Below, in pieces: positions 1-8,462 of a stretch of 43,475 nt of DNA. The position numbers and the translations under genes are program-made. The notes beneath the pieces were generated by a model that had not been told where the DNA came from, ran no database searches, and worked only from the letters and a program-made list of their open reading frames with translations. This DNA is from JANQGH01 sp039030175 (GTDB taxonomy: Bacteria; Pseudomonadota; Alphaproteobacteria; DSM-16000; Inquilinaceae), in NCBI GenBank assembly GCA_039030175.1, contig JBCCER010000015.1, forward strand, positions 1 to 43,475. The letters run 5' to 3'. Numbering within the stretch: the stretch's first letter is position 1; every line of letters starts with the position of its first letter.

Positions 1-78
1 GAGGCGGCCCTCGGCGACGACGCCGATCGGGCATTTACCATGAACAAAGTGCGTGCCCGGGCGCGAAGTCCAAAATAA
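1..78 (+). CDS. possible C-terminal end of an unidentified protein (cut by window edge)
   Basis: Frame 1 is open from the first base to a TAA at 76-78 and would encode the last 25 residues of a protein that begins outside the window, ending in a basic stretch (RARARSPK). Nothing in these residues identifies a family. Another frame is open even longer, straight across the tRNA, so openness alone means little here. The call rests only on frame and on the stop lying just before the tRNA gene. Confidence 0.25.
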   Translation, partial: EAALGDDADRAFTMNKVRARARSPK

Positions 79-94
79 AAAAAGGCGGAAAACA

Positions 95-170
<76 letters not shown>

Positions 171-219
171 ATCCTGGGACGTCGCGGAGCGCTGATGCGC
201 CTCGCGACGAGTGGCCGGG

Positions 220-247
220 ATAATATGAGTCACGGGCCACTGTGCAA
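220..247 (-). promoter_or_regulatory. probable sigma-70 promoter of tRNA-Ala
   Basis: On the minus strand a TTGCAC -35 element (247-242) and a TATTAT -10 element (225-220) are separated by 16 bases. Transcription would start near 213, leaving a leader of about 40 nt before the mature tRNA 5' end at 170. Both hexamers are near consensus, but this is a motif match only. Confidence 0.5.
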
Positions 248-356
248 GAGAAAAATCACCGATCAGGACGCGAATGTCGGTTCGCATTGAATAGCGCAGC
301 GGCAGCAAATGCGCGCGGCCGTTGAAGGCCGGTCGAGAGGCCGCGCGGAAAAACAT

Positions 357-384
357 TTGCATCGCAAGTTTTCCTGCGTACAAT
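357..384 (+). promoter_or_regulatory. candidate promoter and operator of the TRAP operon
   Basis: TTGCAT (357-362) and TACAAT (379-384) are spaced by 16 bases, about 70 bp before the dctQ start. The -35 element lies in a short inverted repeat, TTGC-ATC-GCAA (357-367), which could be an operator. No regulator gene is adjacent, so the controlling protein is unknown. Confidence 0.4.
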
Positions 385-451
385 CATAATAATGCGAAGC
401 TGAACGAAACAAAACGAAAGTTCGGCACGCGACCAAGGGGAGGTGGTAGGC

Positions 452-1039
452 ATGGCGATCTTGAACGCGATCATCGCGATTCTCGCCCGCATCAACACCG
501 TGTTCGGTTATTTCGGTAAGTACATCAGCCTGACGCTGATCGGGATTATGATGATACTGGTCGTTTGGCAGGTCGTTCTTCAGTGGTTCGGCGATGCCCC
601 GTCCTGGACCGAAGAAGTGTCGATCTACATGATGATCTGGATCACCTTCCTGGTGGCCCCGATCGCCTACCGCACCGGCGCGAACATCTCGATCGAGTTC
701 GTCAAAGGCATCCTGAAGCCACGTGCGCGCGGTATTTTGGAACTGATCTTCGCGATCATCATCATATGGATCTTGATCGTACTGGCGCTGGAATCCCTGA
801 ATTGGATTGATCGCGGCTTCAACACGACAGCCCGCACCTTCGCCGTCCCGCTTGGCTACATTTATCTTTGCATGCCCATTGGCCTGGTCTTCACAGTCTT
901 GGCCGCATTGGAAATGGCGATTAGGGGACTGCGCGTCTTGCTGGATCGCAGCTACCTTGATGACCCGGTCTTGAACCATGAGTTGGACCGGCCGGAGTCC
1001 CAGATGACCGGCGTCTCCGTGGAAGTGGAAAGGGAGTAA
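452..1039 (+). CDS. dctQ: TRAP transporter small permease (DctQ family)
   Basis: This is the small inner-membrane subunit of a tripartite ATP-independent periplasmic (TRAP) transporter, which uses ion gradients to import organic acids and related solutes. The 195-residue protein shows four hydrophobic segments (roughly residues 20-45, 55-75, 95-120 and 135-160). It also has the family-typical WTEEVSIYMMIWITF stretch, where acidic residues precede a membrane helix. ATG 452 is preferred over the in-frame GTG at 443 because the GGGGAGG ribosome site (437-443) is correctly spaced from it and overlaps the GTG. The dctM gene starts 6 bp downstream and dctP follows, so this is one operon. The substrate cannot be read from this subunit. 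Confidence 0.93.
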   Translation: MAILNAIIAILARINTVFGYFGKYISLTLIGIMMILVVWQVVLQWFGDAPSWTEEVSIYMMIWITFLVAPIAYRTGANISIEFVKGILKPRARGILELIFAIIIIWILIVLALESLNWIDRGFNTTARTFAVPLGYIYLCMPIGLVFTVLAALEMAIRGLRVLLDRSYLDDPVLNHELDRPESQMTGVSVEVERE

Positions 1040-1045
1040 TCGATC

Positions 1046-2338
1046 ATGGCACTAGTCCCTTTCTATTTGCTGATGGGCTTCATGATCATCGGCATGCCGG
1101 TGACATTCGCGTTGCTGGTCGGCCCAGGCTTTGCCTTGCTGATCGCCGATCGCGAAGTCTTTTTCCAGATGATGCAATCGCGGCTGTTCAACGGCATTAA
1201 CAGCTTCCCACTGATGGCGGTGCCCTTCTTCATCTTGGCCGGCGAGGTGATGAACCGCGGCAACATCACCTTCCAGCTCGTCCAATTCTCACGCTCGCTG
1301 ATCGGCCATGTGCGCGGCGGCCTGGCACAGGTGAACGTACTGTCGAGTATCCTGTTTGCAGGCCTTTCGGGGTCAGCAGTGGCGGACACCTCGGCGCTGG
1401 GGTCGATGCTGATCCCGGCCATGGAAAAGAACGGCTATTCCCGCCGGTTTGCCGCTGCGATCACGGCGGCCAGTTCGGTCATCGGCCCAATTATTCCGCC
1501 CAGCGGCCTGATGATCCTTTACGCCTTTATTATGAATGTCTCTGTCGGCGGCCTGTTCGCGGCTGGAATCATACCGGGCCTGATGGTCGGCGGCGGCCTG
1601 ATGATCATGACCTGGTACATGGCCAAACGGCACGGCTTCCCCGTGGCCAACCGCAGAGCCACGTGGCGCGAACGCGGTGAGGCGACGAAGAAGGCCATCT
1701 GGCCCCTGCTCGCCCCGGTCATCCTGTTAGGCGGCATCCTTACCGGATTCTTCACGCCGACCCAGGCCGCCGCGGTCGCGGCCGCCTACGCCTTCATCGT
1801 CAGCATGGTGATCTTGCGCACCTTGAAGGTCCGCGACTTGCCGAGCGTTTTGTGGTCGTCGGCGCTGTCGTCGGGCGTGATCCTGTTCCTCGTGGCATCG
1901 GCCACGGTCTTCGCCGCTGTCCTGGCACCCCCGCCGTTCCAAACGGCGTCAGTTCTGGGCGGATTCGTCACCGCGTTGACCGAGAACCCCTATCTGCTGC
2001 TGTTCCTGATCAACATCCTGTTGTTCATCGTCGGCATGTTCCTGGATGCCGGCCCGGCAATCTTGATCCTGGGCCCGATCTTGGGACCGGCGGTGACCAG
2101 TCTCGGCGTAGAGCCCATGCATTTCGCGATCGTCATGTGCGTGAATGTGACCGTGGGGTTGGCCACGCCGCCGATGGGACTGGTTCTGTTCGTCGCGGCC
2201 AGCATCTCTCACGAGAAGCTGGAGGCGATCTCGAAAGAGATCTTGCCGTTCCTCGCGGTACAGGTGGTCGTCATTTTCTTGATCACCTTTATCCCGGCCC
2301 TGACCCTGACGCTGCCGCGTCTCTTGGGTTTCCTCTGA
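1046..2338 (+). CDS. dctM: TRAP transporter large permease (DctM family)
   Basis: This is the large, ion-coupled membrane subunit of the TRAP transporter. Its 430 residues match the usual DctM length and are almost wholly hydrophobic, with about a dozen predicted membrane segments. Family-typical stretches include LAGEVMNRGNI after the first helices, AGLSGSAVADTSALGSMLIPAM in two parts near residues 105-125, IGPIIPPSGLMILYAF in the middle, and VNVTVGLATPPMGLVLFVAA near the C-terminus. A purine-rich GGGAGT ribosome site sits about 10 bp before ATG 1046. It is co-transcribed with dctQ upstream and dctP 76 bp downstream. No frame disruption is seen. Confidence 0.95.
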   Translation: MALVPFYLLMGFMIIGMPVTFALLVGPGFALLIADREVFFQMMQSRLFNGINSFPLMAVPFFILAGEVMNRGNITFQLVQFSRSLIGHVRGGLAQVNVLSSILFAGLSGSAVADTSALGSMLIPAMEKNGYSRRFAAAITAASSVIGPIIPPSGLMILYAFIMNVSVGGLFAAGIIPGLMVGGGLMIMTWYMAKRHGFPVANRRATWRERGEATKKAIWPLLAPVILLGGILTGFFTPTQAAAVAAAYAFIVSMVILRTLKVRDLPSVLWSSALSSGVILFLVASATVFAAVLAPPPFQTASVLGGFVTALTENPYLLLFLINILLFIVGMFLDAGPAILILGPILGPAVTSLGVEPMHFAIVMCVNVTVGLATPPMGLVLFVAASISHEKLEAISKEILPFLAVQVVVIFLITFIPALTLTLPRLLGFL

Positions 2339-2414
2339 GGAGGTTGGGACCGCTCAGTTCAATCGTTGGGCCCGTCGGACAAAGCGGGTCGTTTAAAGGG
2401 AGGAAAGTTACCTA

Positions 2415-3476
2415 ATGTCTGTGAGATCCATATCGAAGATGCTGCTCGGCGCTGCGACCGGGCTGGCGCTTGCGGCCGGTACGTTTATGTCGGCCCAGGC
2501 CCAAGACCACACGATCAGCGTCGTCTTCCTGGCGAATACGGAAGACGAGGATTATGACGGCGCGCTGGTGTTCAAGGATTATGTCGAATCCCGATCCAAT
2601 GGCTCAATCGGGGTCGACATCTATCCGGGCGGCCAATTGTGTGGCAATCCCACGGAGTGTATCGATGCGGTGCAGTCCGGCCTCGTCACCGTCTTCATCA
2701 CCACCATTGGCGGCCTGAGCAACGTCTTCCCGCCAGCCCAGGTGATGGACGTGCCTTACATGTTCCCGAGTGACCGCGTTGCCGAATGCGCCCTCGGAAA
2801 TGACAGCCCGTTCTTCAACGCGCTTCACGACGCGGTTTTGGAGCAAACGGGTGCGTTGCGCCTGATGACCATCGGCAATACCGGCGGCTGGCGCAACATC
2901 GCGACCACCGATACGCAGGTAGCCTCACCTGCAGATGTCGAGGGCCTGCAGATCCGCACGATCAGCTCGGAGATCCAGCAAGAGCTGGTGCGTTCCCTGG
3001 GCGGTTCTCCGACTCCGGTTTCATGGCCCGAACTCTACACCGCGCTTGCCACCGGTGTGGTCGAGGGCACGAAGAACGGCATCACCGACATCGTCGGCAT
3101 GTCGTTCCACGAGCATCTCAACAATCTAACGCTCGACGGGCACGCCTATATGGGCGCGCTGTGGTGGATGAATAACGACGCCTTCCTGTCCATGACCGAG
3201 GATGAACGCCGAGTTGTCGAGGACGGCTTTGACCGTCTGCGCCTGACCACGCTGGTCATGCCTCAACGGCGCCAGATTGACGCCTACAACACGTTCCGCG
3301 AGGCCGACGGCACCATCTATGTGCCGAGCGCCGAGGAAATGGATCAGTTCCGCGAAGCAGCGACGCCGGTTCGCGACTGGTATGTCGAACAGTATGGCCC
3401 AGAATGGCTTGACCTGCTTAGCGAGACAGTTGCCGCTTGTGAAGAAAGCTTGGGCAGCCAGTACCGCCTGAACTAA
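2415..3476 (+). CDS. dctP: TRAP transporter periplasmic substrate-binding protein (DctP family)
   Basis: This is the soluble periplasmic receptor that delivers substrate to DctQM. The 353-residue precursor has a clear Sec signal peptide ending near residues 28-30 (AQA before QDH). Arg181 in GLQIRT matches the conserved arginine that salt-bridges the substrate carboxylate in this family, and the downstream stretch PVSWPELYTALATGVVEG (from about 201) is also family-typical. The substrate is therefore probably a carboxylate, but its identity is not readable. Four cysteines (76, 82, 125, 342) are unusual for a periplasmic receptor and may form disulfides. A GGGAGG ribosome site lies upstream, and a strong hairpin terminator follows 25 bp after the stop. 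Having dctP last is one of several known orders. Confidence 0.95.
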   Translation: MSVRSISKMLLGAATGLALAAGTFMSAQAQDHTISVVFLANTEDEDYDGALVFKDYVESRSNGSIGVDIYPGGQLCGNPTECIDAVQSGLVTVFITTIGGLSNVFPPAQVMDVPYMFPSDRVAECALGNDSPFFNALHDAVLEQTGALRLMTIGNTGGWRNIATTDTQVASPADVEGLQIRTISSEIQQELVRSLGGSPTPVSWPELYTALATGVVEGTKNGITDIVGMSFHEHLNNLTLDGHAYMGALWWMNNDAFLSMTEDERRVVEDGFDRLRLTTLVMPQRRQIDAYNTFREADGTIYVPSAEEMDQFREAATPVRDWYVEQYGPEWLDLLSETVAACEESLGSQYRLN

Positions 3477-3501
3477 GGCGCTTCCTCTCAGGGAGATGCA
3501 A

Positions 3502-3531
3502 AAGGCCCGCCGGATGGCTCCGGCGGGCCTT
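3502..3531 (+). terminator. intrinsic terminator after dctP
   Basis: A perfect 13-bp stem (AAGGCCCGCCGGA with TCCGGCGGGCCTT) closes a 4-nt loop and is followed by TATTCTTTC. It lies between the convergent dctP and FYDLN genes. The minus-strand read also has a short T run after the stem (TTTT), so it may serve both directions. Confidence 0.85.
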
Positions 3532-3575
3532 ATTCTTTCACCACTCGCTAGCAACCGCGCAAGCGGTGGAACCAA

Positions 3576-4091
3576 TCAGGTATCCGATGTCGTCGAATCC
3601 TTGACGATGTCGACATCGTCCAGATCGTCATCCAAGTCATCGTCGATATCGTCGTCATTGATATCGTCGGTATCCTCAATCAGACCATCCGCATCGCCGA
3701 GGTCGGGCTCAACCGCGACATCGCCGTCATCATCGTCAGTGCTTTCGACAACCTCGGCGCCTTCGACGACGTCATCGATCTCCTTAACCTCGTCATCGTC
3801 GGTCTCGTCCTCGTCCTCGGCTTCGGATGCCTCGGCATTCTCTACCGCAGCCTCCTGCTCCTCCTCCTCGACCTCTTCTTCCTGCTCGGGCTTCTTCTTT
3901 GCCGTAGCGGGCTTGGCCTTGGCAGGCAGTTCTTCCACCTGCGCACTTCTCGTACGGCGAGACTTCAGAAACGCTTCAGGATCGAATACGGCGGAACATT
4001 TCGGGCAAACGATTGGATCTTTGTTCAGGTCATAATAGCGCGTTCCGCAATTATGGCAGATGCGCTTTGTACCCCACTCGGCTTTGGACAA
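3576..4091 (-). CDS. FYDLN acid domain protein (TIGR02300 type) with long acidic tail
   Basis: The function of this family is unknown; it is typical of alphaproteobacteria. With a TTG start at 4091 the protein has 171 residues and begins MSKAEWGTKRICHNCGTRYYDLNKDP, the usual family N-terminus. Cys12/Cys15 and Cys29/Cys32 form two CxxC pairs typical of a zinc ribbon, and YYDLN is the variant of the motif that names the family. After about residue 60 the protein is low-complexity and very acidic (long runs of E and D), with a short Lys/Ala linker before it. The frame stays open upstream of the TTG, but the extra residues do not resemble the family and contain no better start. An AAGAG sequence precedes the TTG. 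A nucleic-acid or protein-binding role is only inference. Confidence 0.85.
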   Translation of the reverse strand: MSKAEWGTKRICHNCGTRYYDLNKDPIVCPKCSAVFDPEAFLKSRRTRSAQVEELPAKAKPATAKKKPEQEEEVEEEEQEAAVENAEASEAEDEDETDDDEVKEIDDVVEGAEVVESTDDDDGDVAVEPDLGDADGLIEDTDDINDDDIDDDLDDDLDDVDIVKDSTTSDT

Positions 4092-4338
4092 GGCGGAAAC
4101 TCTTTGGCTGTCTGGGATAATGGTGTTCGGCTTTGCGCAAGTGCCATGATCAGGCGCGGCTGTCAAAGCGAAAATCACACGCGCTCGCCAAGCAATCCTC
4201 GCAACCGTCCAGCTTCTCGGCAACAGATGATGTCAGTGGGCCAATTGAGAGGCTAAGAACCATTGATTGCCCCCCGCCTCTTCGTGCTAGTATCCGACCG
4301 CTCTTCGGCCCGCTACCGATCGCTTTCGATCTCCTAAA

Positions 4339-5715
4339 ATGACAATAGAAACCGCAGTTTCGCCGGTATCCGCGCGCGCGTCCGGACCGCTGACCGGCCG
4401 CGTCCTCGTCCCGGGCGACAAATCCTTATCCCACCGTGCCTTGATGTTCGGCGCCTTGGCGGTGGGGCAAACCACCATCGATGGCCTGCTTGAAGGCGAG
4501 GATGTCATCGCCACGGCTACCGCCATGCGCGCCATGGGCGCCCGCATCGACAAATCCGAGGACGGCCAATGGCTGGTCTGGGGCGTTGGTGTCGGCGGCC
4601 TAACCGAACCTTCCGAAGTAATCGATCTCGGCAACAGCGGCACCGGCGCCCGGCTAATGTCTGGCCTGCTCGCCAGCCATCCGATGACCAGCTTTGTCAC
4701 CGGCGATGCATCACTCGTGAAACGTCCCATGGCAAGGGTGGTAGAACCGCTGTCTCGCATGGGTGCCCAATTCGTCACCCGCTCAGGGAACCGTTTGCCA
4801 ATGGCTGTTATCGGCAGCGATGAGTTGGTGCCGATTGAGTACGAGGTCCCGGTTCCCTCAGCGCAGGTCAAGTCGGCAGTGCTGCTGGCTGCGCTCAATA
4901 CTGCCGGGAACACGACCGTTATCGAACGCACGCCCACCCGCGATCATACCGAGAACATGTTGCGCCATTTCGGCGCCGAACTTTCCGTCGAACCGGCGGA
5001 AGACGGTGGAGACGCGATCACTCTCGTCGGCCAGCCGGAGTTGACGGGCCGTGCAGTGATCATTCCCGGGGATATCTCGTCGGCAGCCTTCCCGATGGTC
5101 GCAGCGCTCATCCGCCCAGGATCGGACATTACGATAGAACGGGTCGGCCTTAACCCCAGACGGGCCGGCCTGGTCGATACGCTGATCGAAATGGGCGCAT
5201 TGATCGAACGGCAAAACGAACGGGTCGAGGCCGGCGAACCGGTCGCGGATCTTAGGATTCGATCCAGCCGACTGACTGGCATCACAGTACCGCCGGAGCG
5301 GGCGGCCAGCATGATCGATGAATATCCCGTCCTCGCCATGGCCGCATCGTGCGCTGAGGGGCCGACCGAGATGCCGGGCATTGGCGAATTGCGCGTAAAG
5401 GAGAGCGACAGGCTGGCGCAGGTCGTCGACGGCCTGATCGCGTGTGGCGTTACTGTCGACTCCGGCAATGACTGGATGATTGTGCATGGCGATGGCAGCC
5501 CTCCCGCCGGCGGTGCCACCGTTGCCACCGAGTTGGACCATCGCATTGCCATGAGCTTTCTGGTGCTCGGCCTGGCGGCAAAAAGCCCTGTCACCGTCGA
5601 CGACGCAAGGCCAATCGACACCAGCTTTCCCGGCTTCGTCGACCTAATGAACGGCCTGCTGAAAGACGGACCATCTCTGATCGCAACGAACGCGGCCGGC
5701 AGTTCCAAGTCGTGA
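4339..5715 (+). CDS. aroA: 3-phosphoshikimate 1-carboxyvinyltransferase (EPSP synthase)
   Basis: AroA joins shikimate-3-phosphate and phosphoenolpyruvate in the sixth step of the shikimate pathway, in the cytoplasm. The 458-residue protein shows VPGDKSLSHRALMFGAL near residues 24-40, with the substrate-binding Lys28, and LGNSGTGARLM from residue 97. It also has IDEYPVLAMAA and LRVKESDRL in the second domain. The N-terminal region, including GLLEGEDVIATATAMRAMGA, resembles the class II (Agrobacterium-like) enzymes. The glycine at 101 in GNSGTG is kept where the Agrobacterium CP4 enzyme, from memory, has alanine. The stop overlaps the cmk start by 4 bp, so the two genes are translationally coupled. 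Confidence 0.97.
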   Translation: MTIETAVSPVSARASGPLTGRVLVPGDKSLSHRALMFGALAVGQTTIDGLLEGEDVIATATAMRAMGARIDKSEDGQWLVWGVGVGGLTEPSEVIDLGNSGTGARLMSGLLASHPMTSFVTGDASLVKRPMARVVEPLSRMGAQFVTRSGNRLPMAVIGSDELVPIEYEVPVPSAQVKSAVLLAALNTAGNTTVIERTPTRDHTENMLRHFGAELSVEPAEDGGDAITLVGQPELTGRAVIIPGDISSAAFPMVAALIRPGSDITIERVGLNPRRAGLVDTLIEMGALIERQNERVEAGEPVADLRIRSSRLTGITVPPERAASMIDEYPVLAMAASCAEGPTEMPGIGELRVKESDRLAQVVDGLIACGVTVDSGNDWMIVHGDGSPPAGGATVATELDHRIAMSFLVLGLAAKSPVTVDDARPIDTSFPGFVDLMNGLLKDGPSLIATNAAGSSKS

Positions 5716-6377
5716 TCATCGCGATCGACGGGCCGGCCGGGTCCGGCAAGGGAACACTGGCAAGACGATTGGCTGCCCATTATCGGGTCCCGCATCTCGA
5801 TACCGGGGTGCTCTACAGGGCGGTCGGTCTGCGGGTCTTGCGCGCTGGCGGCGACCCCGCCAGCGAGGACGAGGCGGTGGCAGCGGCACGACTGGTCACT
5901 GCCAAGGAACTGAGCGACCCGCAGCTTCGCGCAGACGAGACCGCGCAGGCCGCCTCCGTCGTGGCGGCCATTCCGGCCGTGCGTGACGTCTTGCGCGATT
6001 TTCAGCGCAAGTTCGCCAGCCAGGAGGGCGGCGCGGTGATGGACGGGCGTGACATCGGAACCGTGATAGCGCCGGGGGCCAACGCCAAGATATTCGTCAC
6101 CGCCTCGATCGGGGTGCGGGCCCGACGACGCTGGTCGGAGCTGCGTCAATTGCACCCCGACCTCAAACTCTCCGAGGTCGAGGCCGACATGCGGCGTCGC
6201 GATGCGAGGGACAGCGGGCGGACCATCTCGCCCCTTCGCCCGGCCGACGACGCCTTGATCTTGGACACAGACGATCTCGACCCGGCTGCGGTGTTCGCCC
6301 GTGCCTTAGCCCATGTGGATAAATCGGCCGGCAAAACCCCTGATTCACCTTGCGAACCGGACGATCGGTCCGTATAA
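5712..6377 (+). CDS. cmk: (d)CMP kinase
   Basis: This kinase phosphorylates CMP and dCMP with ATP for nucleotide recycling. The 221-residue protein starts at GTG 5712 inside the last codons of aroA (GTGA overlap). It begins MIIAIDGPAGSGKGTLARR, whose P-loop GPAGSGKGT spans residues 7-15. Other family features are the HLDTGVLYRAVGL stretch near residue 35, DGRDIGTVIAPGA near residue 115 and the RRDARDSGR lid-type segment near 160. The gene order aroA-cmk-rpsA is common in proteobacteria. Length is normal, with a short polar tail rich in Pro and Asp. Confidence 0.96.
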   Translation: MIIAIDGPAGSGKGTLARRLAAHYRVPHLDTGVLYRAVGLRVLRAGGDPASEDEAVAAARLVTAKELSDPQLRADETAQAASVVAAIPAVRDVLRDFQRKFASQEGGAVMDGRDIGTVIAPGANAKIFVTASIGVRARRRWSELRQLHPDLKLSEVEADMRRRDARDSGRTISPLRPADDALILDTDDLDPAAVFARALAHVDKSAGKTPDSPCEPDDRSV

Positions 6378-6674
6378 CGCCCGCTCTCGCAGGGCAGTAG
6401 CGCTGCGAGCAAACATTGCAAGGGCCGTTCGACAGGACGGTATCCGGCGATCGGTTTCGTGATCTGTCATCGCGACCGTGAACCGACGCCCGGCACTCAA
6501 CCGCCAGGCATCTTGGTTTACGCATGGTCGACGATGGCTTTTTGCGTACCCCGATTGTCGATACGCGGCCCAGGCAACGACATGACACCAGCCAAGTCGC
6601 CGGCGATCGTCCAACCGGTGCATCCGTGACATTCCTTCAGGGTCGTCACGGCTTGTATGTTCTAAGGAGATTCA
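6378..6674 (+). other. untranslated interval before rpsA
   Basis: This stretch of 297 bp has no credible gene. It ends in a good ribosome site, AAGGAG (6663-6668), 6 bp before the rpsA ATG. No convincing promoter pair or terminator was recognised. A leader with regulatory structure is possible, because S1 is often autoregulated, but nothing specific was seen. Confidence 0.4.
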
Positions 6675-8411
6675 ATGGCCACAGCAGCCGCCCAAGTCGC
6701 CGAGAAAGAGAGCTTTGAAGCTCTGTTGGAAGAATCCCTCGGCAACACGGAATCCTTCGAGGGTACCGTGGTTAAAGGCACCGTCCTGTCGATCGACAAT
6801 GACATGGTGCTGATCGATGTCGGTCTTAAATCCGAAGGCCGCGTTGCTCTAAAAGAGTTTGCCACACCGGGACAGGAGCCTGAGCTTAGCCCCGGTGATA
6901 CGGTTGAGGTCTATGTCGACCGCTTGGAGGACAAGAATGGCGAGGCCATGCTGTCCCGCGAAAAAGCCAAGCGCGAGGAAGCCTGGACCCAGCTTGAAAA
7001 GGCCTACAACGACAGCCAGCGCGTCACCGGCGTGATCTTCGGCAAGGTCAAGGGCGGCTTCACCGTCGACCTGTCCGGCGCCGTTGCGTTCCTGCCGGGC
7101 AGCCAGGTCGATATCCGCCCGGTAAGGGATATCTCACCGCTGATGCACACGCCGCAGCCCTTCCAGATCCTGAAGATGGACCGCTCGCGCGGCAACATCG
7201 TGGTCTCGCGCCGCGCTGTGCTGGAGGAAAGTCGGGCCGAGGCACGCTCGGAACTGGTGGCCAACCTCAAGGAAGGCCAAGTCCTGCAGGGTGTCGTCAA
7301 GAACATCACCGATTACGGCGCGTTCGTCGATCTTGGCGGTGTCGACGGTCTGTTGCACGTCACCGATATCGCCTGGCGGCGCATCAACCATCCGAGCGAG
7401 GCGCTGCAGATCGGTCAGAACGTCACCGTTCAGGTCATCCGCTTCAACCCGGAAACCCAGCGCATCAGCTTGGGCATGAAACAGCTTGAAGCCGATCCGT
7501 GGGAAGGTGTGGACAAAAAGTACCCGGTCGCGGCCAAGTTCGTCGGACGCGTCACCAACATCACGGACTACGGCGCCTTCGTGGAGCTGGAGCCCGGTAT
7601 CGAAGGTCTGGTTCACGTCTCCGAGATGAGTTGGACCAAGAAGAACATCCATCCGGGCAAGATCGTCTCGACCTCTCAAGAGGTGGAGGTGATGGTTCTG
7701 GACGTCGATCCGGTTAAGCGCCGCATCTCTCTCGGCCTGAAACAGTGCCTGGAGAACCCGTGGCACGGCTTTTCCGACAAGTTCCCGGTCGGCACCGAGA
7801 TCGACGGCGAGGTCAAGAACATCACCGAATTCGGTCTGTTCGTCGGCCTGCCGGGCGATATCGACGGCATGGTCCACATGTCGGACATTTCCTGGGATAC
7901 GCCTGGCGAGCAGGCCATCCAGGACTACAACAAGGGCGACGAGGTCAAGGTTAAGGTGCTGGACGTCGATACCGAGAAGGAGCGTATCTCCCTCGGCATC
8001 AAGCAGCTTTCCGATGACCCGATGGATGGTGCCGCGGCCTCTGGCGTCCGCAAGGGCGCGGTGGTGACGTGCACCGTTACGGCCGTCAACGACAACGGCA
8101 TCGAGGTCACTGTCGGCGAAGATGGCATGACCGGCTTTATCCGCCGCAGCGATCTAAGCCGAGACCGGTCGGAACAGCGGCCGGATCGGTTCGCCGTTGG
8201 CGAGAAGGTGGACGCCAAAGTCACCCAATTCGACCAGAAAACTCGCCGCATGACGCTTTCGATCAAGGCCCGCGAGGTCGAGGAAGAAAAGCAGGCGATG
8301 GCCGAATATGGCAGTCAGGATTCCGGCGCTTCGCTGGGCGACATCCTGGGTGCGGCGCTGCAAAAAGCACGGGCCAATGCCGAGGAAGCCGCCAAGAGCG
8401 ACGACAGCTAG
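6675..8411 (+). CDS. rpsA: 30S ribosomal protein S1
   Basis: S1 binds mRNA on the small ribosomal subunit and helps start translation of structured or weak-Shine-Dalgarno messages. The 578-residue protein carries six S1 RNA-binding repeats, at roughly residues 28-95, 112-178, 198-267, 284-354, 371-441 and 455-526. Several contain the typical ITDYGAFVDLGGVDGLLHV-type core, with variants NITDYGAFVELEPGIEGLVH and NITEFGLFVGLPGDIDGMVH. Length and repeat number match full-length proteobacterial S1. The start follows AAGGAG. A strong terminator lies about 24 bp after the stop, so ihfB probably has its own promoter. Confidence 0.98.
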   Translation: MATAAAQVAEKESFEALLEESLGNTESFEGTVVKGTVLSIDNDMVLIDVGLKSEGRVALKEFATPGQEPELSPGDTVEVYVDRLEDKNGEAMLSREKAKREEAWTQLEKAYNDSQRVTGVIFGKVKGGFTVDLSGAVAFLPGSQVDIRPVRDISPLMHTPQPFQILKMDRSRGNIVVSRRAVLEESRAEARSELVANLKEGQVLQGVVKNITDYGAFVDLGGVDGLLHVTDIAWRRINHPSEALQIGQNVTVQVIRFNPETQRISLGMKQLEADPWEGVDKKYPVAAKFVGRVTNITDYGAFVELEPGIEGLVHVSEMSWTKKNIHPGKIVSTSQEVEVMVLDVDPVKRRISLGLKQCLENPWHGFSDKFPVGTEIDGEVKNITEFGLFVGLPGDIDGMVHMSDISWDTPGEQAIQDYNKGDEVKVKVLDVDTEKERISLGIKQLSDDPMDGAAASGVRKGAVVTCTVTAVNDNGIEVTVGEDGMTGFIRRSDLSRDRSEQRPDRFAVGEKVDAKVTQFDQKTRRMTLSIKAREVEEEKQAMAEYGSQDSGASLGDILGAALQKARANAEEAAKSDDS

Positions 8412-8434
8412 CTGTCTTGCGTTGTCAGCGTGAC

Positions 8435-8462
8435 AAGGGCCGTCCGATCTGGGCGGCCCTTT
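8435..8462 (+). terminator. intrinsic terminator after rpsA
   Basis: An 11-bp stem (AAGGGCCGTCC with GGGCGGCCCTT, one G-U pair) closes a short loop (GATCT). It is followed by a T-rich tract TTATTTT, the classical intrinsic terminator layout. Confidence 0.88.

Noticed and set aside
263..979. Long minus-strand open frame opposite dctQ
   Set aside because: It is the reverse-strand shadow of a GC-rich gene; its protein is charged, with no family resemblance, while the plus strand encodes a clear DctQ.
3496..4035. Serine-rich plus-strand frame
   Set aside because: It is the antisense reading of the Asp/Glu-rich tail of the FYDLN gene (GAT/GAG read as ATC/CTC and serine codons in other frames), not a real protein.
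4944..6155. 403-codon minus-strand frame over aroA and cmk
   Set aside because: It covers two well-recognised genes on the other strand and has no recognisable motif.
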